7,330 bases of DNA, from positions 1-7,330 of the forward strand of contig JASHTX010000039.1 in NCBI GenBank assembly GCA_030040335.1. The letters run 5' to 3'. The position numbers were made by a program, and so were the translations under genes. The notes beneath the pieces are model-generated. The model saw only the letters and a program-made list of their open reading frames with translations. It searched no databases and had not been told where the DNA came from. The stretch is from Microcaldota archaeon (GTDB lineage: Archaea > Micrarchaeota > Micrarchaeia > Micrarchaeales > CABMGC01). Positions 1 through 5,464 of this stretch are shown one piece after another; the first letter of the stretch is position 1; every line of letters begins with the position of its first letter.

Positions 1-584
1 ATATAATGGAGAACCTTGTGGTGAGAAACAGGAAGGTCGAGGTCTTCAGGGTTCTGGATAGGATATTCCTTACCAACAGCCTCTCAACAGCAAGGACCGC
101 CGTGGATAACAGCGATGTTGACTTGAGCATGCTGATCAACTGGGTGGAAGAGAACATACCAAACAGGTATACATCGAAGCAGTCAATGGGCAAGGCATAC
201 ACGGAACTTGCCTTTGCCAGCAGGTTTTTCGAGATGGCAGAGCGCGTGAGGTACTACGGCTATCTGAAATACACTGCAACAGGTCTAGCTGGCGTCTCCA
301 TATCGAGTGGCGGCAACATGAGGTTCCTGAGCCCCTACGCCTTCCCGTCCAAGATAAAATACCTCAGCACTACAAAGGAGTCGCGTGGATCCCAGATAAA
401 GATTGCATCAAAGCTCTCGCCCTTCCTGCATACGAACAGGCACGAGATAATCAGCTCGTATCTGCCCATGTTCAAGAAGGTATTCGGAGGCATGAACAAA
501 GAAGATATCGAGAAGATAAGCGAATATCTGGAGAATGACTTCAAACTCGAAAAGGACGAAATCGCCTACATCTCAGGCGCCTGA
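1..584 (+). CDS. rfcL: Replication factor C large subunit, C-terminal part (gene starts upstream of window)
   Basis: RfcL is the large subunit of the clamp loader that opens PCNA and places it on primed DNA. Only the C-terminal collar region is present. The frame is open to the left edge, so the ATG at position 6 is taken as an internal methionine. Numbering from that Met, family-like segments are VFRVLDRIF (13-21), WVEENIP (46-52) and the aromatic, arginine-rich helix around AERVRYYGYLKY (78-89). These match my memory of the archaeal RfcL collar, where a line reading 'W(I/V)DENIP' precedes a helix of this type. The AAA+ part (Walker A and B) would lie upstream and is not seen. The protein stops just after the last collar helix (KLEKDEIAYISGA), with no PIP box of the QxxLxxFF type that some archaeal RfcL proteins carry at the tail. 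The gene converges on pheT. The family call is firm; completeness upstream cannot be judged. Confidence 0.88.
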   Translation, partial: IMENLVVRNRKVEVFRVLDRIFLTNSLSTARTAVDNSDVDLSMLINWVEENIPNRYTSKQSMGKAYTELAFASRFFEMAERVRYYGYLKYTATGLAGVSISSGGNMRFLSPYAFPSKIKYLSTTKESRGSQIKIASKLSPFLHTNRHEIISSYLPMFKKVFGGMNKEDIEKISEYLENDFKLEKDEIAYISGA

Positions 585-605
585 CTGCGGACTGCAGTGC
601 TTTTT
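584..605 (+). terminator. Hairpin plus T5 tract after rfcL
   Basis: A 5-bp stem (ACTGC at 584-588 pairing with GCAGT at 594-598) has a 5-base loop and is followed two bases later by TTTTT (601-605). It sits between the convergent rfcL and pheT stop codons. Archaeal RNA polymerase terminates mainly at T-rich tracts, so the T5 is the more relevant part. The stem is short, and nothing equivalent serves pheT on the other strand. Confidence 0.5.
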
Positions 606-606
606 C

Positions 607-2238
607 TCATATCGCGTCCAGATTGATCTCGAAGCCTACGGTCGGTTCTTCTACGCCAAAACTAGTCAGGACTTCTGGATGTATCTCTCCCAGGAATCCC
701 ACGTTCTTTTGGTTCACTTCGATGCCTGCGCATCTTCCTTCTATGAAGCTCTTGTGATCGGCTTTCTTCACTTCGCACTTTATTTCGAGCTTTTCTGCAA
801 GCCCCTCAAAAGCCGCCTTCACATCGTTGAAATTGACGCCAGCGTTGCAGGTGACCGCCGCGAGATGGTATTTCTCGTTGGGTTCATTTACGTGCAGATC
901 AAAGGCCATATCGAGCTCGAAGATGCTTATAGGCATCTTGTCGTGCATCGACTGCCCGAGGTTTTTCAGCAGTGAAGGCATGAGCCAGGTGCGCAGCATT
1001 GTCAATGTTTCGGTCTTTGGGTTTGCGATAGTGACGTAGTTATCCTTACTCTCGAGCCTCATTTTCTTGAAGTTCACATCCTCGTTTGTGAGGTACGAAT
1101 TTAGCATCTCGCTGTAACCCAGACCCACCATTATCTCCCCAATCCTGTTCCTCTCCTCTTCTTTCGCCTGGGGCTTTCCGACCTGTGTCGCGGGTACTGG
1201 AATCGGCTGTATGTAATCGTAGCCGTATGCGACAGCCACGTCCTCTATCACGTCCTGCTCGTTTATCACATCCAACCTATAGGTAGGCACTCTGAACCTT
1301 ATCTTCGTGCCCACGAGTGAAGCCTCATAGCCCATCTTGTTCGCGAGAAGTATCACGTTGTTGAAACCTATGGCCACTCCTATCTCCTTGTTCATCTGTT
1401 CGAGCGGTATGGTTATCTCCGCGCCTTCCATCTTCGGTATCGCGTATGCACCTCTGCCGTAGTCCACAAGTATGGTGCTGACATCGTAGCCCATGTCTAT
1501 GAAGTTCGCCGCAAGCAGGTCTGCGGTCTTTTCTATTATGTACTTGGAAGTGCCGGTTATGTCCACAAGCATGTCTGTTGTCGTCCTCGTTATCCTTGTC
1601 CTCTCAGAGTTTATTATCGGTATGACCGACATGGTGCCTCTTGCATCCTTGAGCGCCACGTACCTCTTTTCCTTCTCGCCTAGTGCGCCGTACTTCCTTC
1701 CCCTCTCGTCTCCCTTCATGACCTCGCTGTATCTCATCCTCTTCTGCCTGTTGAGCGGTATGAACTCCTCATCTTCGTATGCATCATAGAAGAATGGCGG
1801 ACTGACGTCCCTAAGGTCGTGAAGACCCAGGGCCATCAGCTCCCTCCGCACCCCGTAGGTCTCGCTCAGCTTTTCCGTGAAGTTAATTATCTCCAGCAGG
1901 TCTTCCTCCCTGAGTTGCATGTTCCTGACTACAAGCCCCGCTATGAACGGGCGAATCTTCCCGACGTGGCTGCCGACATTTATGACAAACTTGCTTTCCT
2001 CAGTTCCAACCTTGTAATCGAATTCTCTGCTTCTGCGCATGAAGTACTTTACAGCCCTGGCGAGGCCGACCGTGCTGAGGAGATCAGGTCTGTTCCAGAA
2101 CTCGACATCTATCTCGTCTTTTGTCGCCCTTTCTATACTCAGCCCCATGTTTCCCATGTTCCGGAACAGAGTTTTGTCATCGATCTCAAACCCCAGTTTC
2201 TCTGCGAGGTATTTCTTGTTGTACTTTGAGATCGGCAT
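607..2238 (-). CDS. pheT: Phenylalanine--tRNA ligase beta subunit, archaeal/eukaryal type
   Basis: Non-catalytic subunit of the alpha2-beta2 enzyme that charges tRNA-Phe; it also carries the domain that removes mischarged Tyr. At 543 residues it has the short archaeal form, lacking the N-terminal EMAP-like and C-terminal anticodon-binding domains of bacterial PheT. In order: N-terminal domain with WNRPDLLSTVGLAR (48-61); B3/4 editing domain, from IRPFIAGLVVRN (95-106) through LGLHDL (137-142) to PIIN (207-210); B5 domain with RVPTYRLDVINEQDVIEDVA (317-336) and AYGYDYIQP (337-345); synthetase-like core with NPKTETLTMLRTWLMPSL (406-423) and FELDMAF (440-446); and the closing GEIHPEVL (517-524). 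The ATG lies 4 bases after the pheS stop and behind a GTGA site, so translation is probably coupled. The segment 120-132 departs from the usual QEKLH...GRKR signature (see findings). The assignment is secure. Confidence 0.97.
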   Translation of the reverse strand: MPISKYNKKYLAEKLGFEIDDKTLFRNMGNMGLSIERATKDEIDVEFWNRPDLLSTVGLARAVKYFMRRSREFDYKVGTEESKFVINVGSHVGKIRPFIAGLVVRNMQLREEDLLEIINFTEKLSETYGVRRELMALGLHDLRDVSPPFFYDAYEDEEFIPLNRQKRMRYSEVMKGDERGRKYGALGEKEKRYVALKDARGTMSVIPIINSERTRITRTTTDMLVDITGTSKYIIEKTADLLAANFIDMGYDVSTILVDYGRGAYAIPKMEGAEITIPLEQMNKEIGVAIGFNNVILLANKMGYEASLVGTKIRFRVPTYRLDVINEQDVIEDVAVAYGYDYIQPIPVPATQVGKPQAKEEERNRIGEIMVGLGYSEMLNSYLTNEDVNFKKMRLESKDNYVTIANPKTETLTMLRTWLMPSLLKNLGQSMHDKMPISIFELDMAFDLHVNEPNEKYHLAAVTCNAGVNFNDVKAAFEGLAEKLEIKCEVKKADHKSFIEGRCAGIEVNQKNVGFLGEIHPEVLTSFGVEEPTVGFEINLDAI

Positions 2239-2242
2239 CGTT

Positions 2243-2247
2243 TCACT
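2243..2247 (-). promoter_or_regulatory. Ribosome binding site of pheT, overlapping the pheS stop
   Basis: The minus strand reads AAGTGA, then AACG, then the pheT ATG. The TGA in AAGTGA is the stop codon of pheS, so the ribosome finishing pheS sits on the site that starts pheT. GTGA matches four bases of the archaeal GGTGA consensus. Confidence 0.55.
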
Positions 2248-3733
2248 TCATAGACATGCTCCTGAGCCAGCCGATGTTCGTGTTGTACATGCTGGCTATG
2301 CTCCCTATCTTCTCGTTCCTGAGAAGCATCACTCTCTCAACCCCCGGCCCCCAGGCAAGCACGCTCAGGGAGTTCCTCTTAACGCCGGTTATCTCGTTCC
2401 TTATCATTCCCGCTCCGAAGAGCTCGAGTTCGCTGTCTCCGAACTTTGTGTACGCCTCTACTCCTGGTTCCACGTATGGGAAGAACGACGGCTTGAAGCT
2501 TATCCTTATCCCGAGCCTTGAATAGAGCTTGAGCAGCACGTCGAAGAGGTTTGCCAGCGTAAGCTGCTTGCCTATCATCATCCCGTCCATCTGGTAGAAG
2601 TCGGCAAGATGCTTGAAGTCGATGTTCTCGTTCCTGAAGACCCTGCCTACTGAGAATATCTTGACAGGCAGCTCGTACTTGTCCGGCTCTTTCTGTATTG
2701 TTTCGATTATCTCGTGCATGTATCTGCCCGTGACGCTTGTCATGTGCGTCCTCGGGACGGCCAGCCTGGCTGTCGCCTCTGACCATTCGCTGTGCCACGC
2801 CTTCTCATGCTCTTCCTTTATCCTCTTTACCAGTTCCCTGTCCTTGATCTCCAGCTCCCTGGGCCTTGAAAGGAAGAACGTATCTTGCATGCCCCTTGCC
2901 GGATGGTGTTGCGGCATGAAAAGGTAATCGAAAACCCAGAACGACGAGTCTATCACTGGACCCGTGACCTCAGTGAAACCCAGGCTCAGGTAGGCCTGCC
3001 TTATCTCATTGATCAGGTTCCTGAGAGGATGCCTTACTGCCGCCTCCTTCGCCTCTACCGGCGCTTCCACGTTGTAGGCCTTGAATTTTTTTCCGGCCCA
3101 CACCCTGCTGCTCAGCATGCTCCTGTCAAGCGCTTCTATCTCCTCCCCTCCGGATTGCATGTCGCTGGCGAGCTCAAGGACTCCGTGCTGTGTTATCATA
3201 ACCTCCTTCAGCTCCCCCTTGCCTTCCCTGGTCACGAGTTTCCTCTTCTCCAGCTCCTTGAATATCTCGTTGTTCTTGTACTTTGCATACGCGTCCAATC
3301 CGCCTGCGTTTATTTCCTTGAGCGCCTTGTCCTCCGGAAGCCCCTCTTTTGCCGCCTTGCTGCCTTTTTCCGTCAGGCTAATTCCTTTCTTGCCTATCTC
3401 TACAAGCCCTTTCTTCTTAGCCCATATGAGTGCAATCTGGTCTTCGTTACCCTTGAGCTCGTCAAGGACCACTTCCCCAGCTGCGAGTTTCCTAATCAGC
3501 TTCTGCTCGGGTAGCTCATTTGCAGCATATTTCTTACCCTCCTCTGTCAGAGCCACTATTTCTTTTCCTTCTATTATCGCTTCCACTGAGCCCCGTGAGA
3601 AAAGGTTGCTGACAGCCCACATCGCTGCGTCTTTGCCCAGCCCCGTCTCCTTCATCAGCGTCTCAAAATCCAGCTTCTTCTCTTTTTTGAGTATCTCCAA
3701 TATGGCTCTCTCGTGCCTGTGCAAGGAATTCAC
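2243..3733 (-). CDS. pheS: Phenylalanine--tRNA ligase alpha subunit, archaeal/eukaryal type
   Basis: Catalytic subunit of phenylalanyl-tRNA synthetase, a class II enzyme; cytoplasmic, acts with PheT. Read from the GTG at 3733 it has 496 residues, usual for archaea. Residues 1 to about 190 look like repeated winged-helix units, with segments such as LTEEGKKYA (62-70) and LTEKGSKAA (120-128), the tRNA-contacting N-terminal region of this family. The catalytic domain starts near 234 (RHPL) with motif 1 around GFTEVTGPVIDS (252-263), HPARGMQDTFF (277-287), motif 2 GRVFRNENIDFKHLADFYQM (363-382), the phenylalanine-pocket segment PSFFPYVEPGVEA (415-427), and motif 3 LAWGPGVER (459-467). The GTG start overlaps the upstream stop but has no purine-rich site before it. 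The TTG at 3724 (codon 4) has AGGTGA five bases before it and is the likelier start, giving 493 residues. Motif 3 has unusual residues (see findings). Confidence 0.97.
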   Translation of the reverse strand: MNSLHRHERAILEILKKEKKLDFETLMKETGLGKDAAMWAVSNLFSRGSVEAIIEGKEIVALTEEGKKYAANELPEQKLIRKLAAGEVVLDELKGNEDQIALIWAKKKGLVEIGKKGISLTEKGSKAAKEGLPEDKALKEINAGGLDAYAKYKNNEIFKELEKRKLVTREGKGELKEVMITQHGVLELASDMQSGGEEIEALDRSMLSSRVWAGKKFKAYNVEAPVEAKEAAVRHPLRNLINEIRQAYLSLGFTEVTGPVIDSSFWVFDYLFMPQHHPARGMQDTFFLSRPRELEIKDRELVKRIKEEHEKAWHSEWSEATARLAVPRTHMTSVTGRYMHEIIETIQKEPDKYELPVKIFSVGRVFRNENIDFKHLADFYQMDGMMIGKQLTLANLFDVLLKLYSRLGIRISFKPSFFPYVEPGVEAYTKFGDSELELFGAGMIRNEITGVKRNSLSVLAWGPGVERVMLLRNEKIGSIASMYNTNIGWLRSMSMK

Positions 3734-3735
3734 CT
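3730..3735 (-). promoter_or_regulatory. AGGTGA ribosome binding site that favours a TTG start for pheS
   Basis: On the minus strand AGGTGA is followed by ATTCC and TTG (3724-3722), codon 4 of the longer pheS reading. This is a full match to the core archaeal anti-Shine-Dalgarno with normal spacing. The TGA inside it is the stop codon of the upstream exported-protein gene. The competing GTG lies inside the site itself and has only pyrimidine-rich sequence before it. Confidence 0.55.
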
Positions 3736-4500
3736 GAAGACCCGCGTGTAGATGTAGAGGACTATCGCGGCAAGAACGAGCAGTACGGTGATGTAAACAA
3801 GGGTCCTGTAGTTATCGTAGATGCTGCTGAAATACTGGACGACTTCCTGCTGCGGTGTCTCTGTGGTTACGTAGACGAATGAGAACTTCTGCAACGGCTC
3901 TCCTGAGAACCATGCAAACGTTGTGCCGTTATACTGGCCGACAGAGTTCGGCTGCGGATAGTCCGGCAGCGGATAGACTGATACGACCTGCGCTCCGCTT
4001 GGTATCATGAAAGTCAGCCTCGTGCTCGGAAGCAGCGACTGGCCGCTTGCGGTGTGCTGGAAGTTGAAGGCGCTGGCATTGAATGCGTATTCGAACTTCC
4101 TCGGGGCTATTATCTTCACTGTTGTCACGTTTGCAGCATCGTAGCTGAAGGTCAGCGACGCGTATCCGTTGCCGTTGCTCGCCGGGACTATGGGTCCTGG
4201 TAGGAACGTGAAATTGGTTATGCTGCCCTTAGGGTCTATTATGTGCTCTACCAGTAATGAGGAGCCGACCGCCTTCTGCCAGTCACCCACAGAGAGGTTG
4301 AAGGCCTGCCTATCCTGGTCATACTGGCTTATCGAAGAATTGCTGACGAATAGCTGCACGCTCTCGACAACATGGACCGTCGTGGAATTTGTGAAGAAAA
4401 CCGTCGTGTCCAGGTAGGTGGAGTTGAAATAGGCGTGTACGTTCATGGACGCTAGTATGAATGATAAAATGAAGGCAGCAAAAACTCGAAAATGCCTCAT
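3730..4500 (-). CDS. Predicted exported, C-terminally membrane-anchored protein with many N-glycosylation sequons
   Basis: I do not recognise a named family for this 256-residue protein. Residues 1-23 look like a signal peptide: basic start MRHFR, hydrophobic core, and a possible cleavage after VHA (21-23). Residues 234-252 form one strong transmembrane helix, with a short tail TRVFR that would be cytoplasmic. The part between is rich in Ser, Thr, Asn, Phe, Tyr and Val, looks like beta-sandwich sequence, and holds no cysteine. It has eight N-X-S/T sequons (N26, N38, N54, N68, N96, N124, N141, N191), consistent with a glycosylated surface domain. It is the first gene of a leftward unit with pheS and pheT, and its TGA stop lies at the very start of pheS. 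Possible roles are a surface structural protein or a membrane-anchored sensor or chaperone; nothing in the sequence settles this. The ATG is the first codon available after the promoter. Confidence 0.8.
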   Translation of the reverse strand: MRHFRVFAAFILSFILASMNVHAYFNSTYLDTTVFFTNSTTVHVVESVQLFVSNSSISQYDQDRQAFNLSVGDWQKAVGSSLLVEHIIDPKGSITNFTFLPGPIVPASNGNGYASLTFSYDAANVTTVKIIAPRKFEYAFNASAFNFQHTASGQSLLPSTRLTFMIPSGAQVVSVYPLPDYPQPNSVGQYNGTTFAWFSGEPLQKFSFVYVTTETPQQEVVQYFSSIYDNYRTLVYITVLLVLAAIVLYIYTRVFR

Positions 4501-4530
4501 CGGTCTACCCAGTTAAGATTAAAAACCAAA

Positions 4531-4538
4531 GTATAAAA
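4531..4538 (-). promoter_or_regulatory. TATA box for the exported protein-pheS-pheT unit
   Basis: The minus strand reads GATTTTATACTTTGG here, a good match to the archaeal TATA box (TTTATA core). About 25 bases further on, transcription would start near 4510, giving a leader of about 10 bases before the ATG at 4500. No strong Shine-Dalgarno lies in that leader, which fits a near-leaderless first gene. Confidence 0.5.
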
Positions 4539-4585
4539 TCCTATAGTTTCCATCTAATAATGACGAAAACGCCTTACAGGAACGG

Positions 4586-4592
4586 TTAAAAG
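4586..4592 (+). promoter_or_regulatory. Possible TATA box for the uL30 unit
   Basis: TTAAAAG at 4586-4592 follows GGAACGG, which could act as the B recognition element. A start about 25 bases downstream falls near 4613, almost at the GTG at 4617, implying a leaderless or very short-leader transcript. ATAAATAG at 4601-4608 is an alternative, but it would put the start inside the coding region. Confidence 0.35.
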
Positions 4593-4616
4593 CTTTGCAG
4601 ATAAATAGGTATTGTC

Positions 4617-5048
4617 GTGTCCTACATGACAGAAAAAAACAAGCTACTTGCAGTTATCAGAGTCAGAGGCAGGGTCAAGGTTAGGCAGAGCATATCCGAG
4701 ACTCTGGATAGGCTGAGGCTCAGGCATGTCAACAATCTTGTGCTGCTAAAGGGAGATGATTCTTATCTCGGCATGGTGCAGAAGTGCAAGGACTTTGTGA
4801 CCTTCGGGGAGATAGACAAGGACGTTCTAGGCAAGCTGCTGACCTCCAAGGGCCTAAGCGCCGGTTCTGATGCCGTTGATTCGCTTGCTTCCGGCTCAAA
4901 GACCGTCAAAGACCTGAAACTCGAGATGCCGCTAAAGATGCATCCACCCAAGCGCGGCTACGAGGGCATAAAGAAGGACTACAGGAGCGGAGGCGCGCTC
5001 GGATACCGCGGAGCTGAGATAAACAAGCTGATTGAAAGAATGCTGTGA
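4617..5048 (+). CDS. rpl30: Large ribosomal subunit protein uL30, archaeal type
   Basis: Component of the 50S subunit. The first part has the family fold signature: LLAVIRVRGRVKVRQSISET (10-29), LRLRHVNNLVLL (33-44) and SYLGMVQKCKDFVTFGEID (49-67). The long C-terminal extension found in archaea and eukaryotes but not bacteria is present, with FRLHPP-like LKMHPPKRGYEGIKK (106-120) and GALGYRGAEINKLIERML at the end (126-143). At 143 residues it is slightly shorter than usual for archaea. Two starts are possible: GTG at 4617, with AGGT six bases before it, or ATG at 4626, which may suit a leaderless transcript and loses only three residues. It heads a rightward run of genes with uL15 next, as in the archaeal spc operon. 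The identification is secure. Confidence 0.96.
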   Translation: MSYMTEKNKLLAVIRVRGRVKVRQSISETLDRLRLRHVNNLVLLKGDDSYLGMVQKCKDFVTFGEIDKDVLGKLLTSKGLSAGSDAVDSLASGSKTVKDLKLEMPLKMHPPKRGYEGIKKDYRSGGALGYRGAEINKLIERML

Positions 5049-5053
5049 AGTGA
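5048..5053 (+). promoter_or_regulatory. Ribosome binding site deciding the uL15 start
   Basis: AAGTGA is followed by five bases and the GTG at 5059. Earlier in-frame starts (TTG 5032, GTG 5050) lack such a site. They would also add residues rich in Cys and Glu that do not belong to the basic uL15 N-terminus. Confidence 0.5.
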
Positions 5054-5058
5054 ATATC

Positions 5059-5454
5059 GTGGTTTTGAGGATCAAGAAAAAGAGGAAGTTCTTCGGCAGC
5101 AGGAGCTGGGGCGCCGGAAACATAAAGAACAGGAGAGGAGCCGGTGAACGGGGCGGCGTGGGACGTGGCGGCAGGAAGCACAAGATGACCTACCTGCTTG
5201 TCTATGAAAGAGAGAGCCTGATAAAGAAGGGCTTTGCGCCATGGAGGAAGCAGAAGCTCATGGAAATTGACCTCGACGCGCTCTCGAAGAGGGCGAGCGG
5301 ATCCAAGGAACAGAAACCCGTCTTGGAGCTTAAAGGCTACAAGGTTCTGGGAGACGGCAAGGTTGCAATGCCGATTGTGGTAAAGGCCAGTGGCTTCACC
5401 AAGAACGCCGAGAAGAAGATAAAAGAGGCTGGCGGTGAGGCCGTAAGGCTCTGA
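5059..5454 (+). CDS. rpl15: Large ribosomal subunit protein uL15, archaeal type
   Basis: 50S subunit protein that threads a basic Gly/Arg-rich tail into rRNA. From the GTG at 5059 it has 131 residues, beginning MVLRIKKKRKFFGSRSWGAG, which lines up with the archaeal pattern of a short basic start, then R-G-S, then a Gly-rich loop. Next come the Gly/Arg loop RRGAGERGGVGRGGRKHK (25-42) and the C-terminal domain with LELKGYKVLGDGKV (88-101) and the family end VKASGFTKNAEKKIKEAGGE (108-127). A longer reading from TTG 5032 would overlap uL30 and is not favoured. It starts 10 bases after the uL30 stop. In most archaea secY follows uL15; here a glycosyltransferase follows after 10 bases. It is a little short for the family, but all core parts are present. 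Confidence 0.95.
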   Translation: MVLRIKKKRKFFGSRSWGAGNIKNRRGAGERGGVGRGGRKHKMTYLLVYERESLIKKGFAPWRKQKLMEIDLDALSKRASGSKEQKPVLELKGYKVLGDGKVAMPIVVKASGFTKNAEKKIKEAGGEAVRL

Positions 5455-5464
5455 GTGTTTTTAG

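Larger units (their letters stand above)
4501..4616. other. Divergent intergenic region with promoters for both flanking units
   Basis: These 116 bp are AT-rich compared with the coding DNA on both sides and are the only sizeable non-coding stretch in the window. They separate the leftward exported protein-pheS-pheT unit from the rightward uL30 unit, so both promoters must lie here or just inside the flanking genes. I saw no operator-like inverted repeat and no structured RNA. Confidence 0.75.

Noticed and set aside
535..975. Open frame of 146 codons running out of the rfcL end into pheT antisense
   Set aside because: It overlaps the true rfcL tail and then reads the complement of conserved pheT sequence; the product looks random.
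2039..2525. Two plus-strand open frames (134 and 160 codons) across the pheT-pheS junction
   Set aside because: Both are complements of the conserved ends of PheT and PheS and show no domain.
2885..3514. Open frame of 209 codons on the plus strand
   Set aside because: Antisense to pheS, with no family resemblance and no promoter or ribosome site that would single it out.
3081..3737. Open frame of 218 codons on the plus strand
   Set aside because: It lies fully antisense to pheS. Its product is a Ser/Leu/Pro-rich string with no recognisable domain, as expected from the complement of Lys/Glu/Gly-rich coding DNA.
5032..5058. N-terminal extension of uL15 from TTG 5032
   Set aside because: It would add Cys- and Glu-containing residues (KECCEV) and overlap uL30. 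The family's basic start begins at the GTG at 5059, which has its own AAGTGA site.
5458..5462. T5 tract between uL15 and the glycosyltransferase as a terminator
   Set aside because: It is short, lies 3 bases before the glycosyltransferase ATG, and has no hairpin. Transcription ending here would leave the next gene without a visible promoter.
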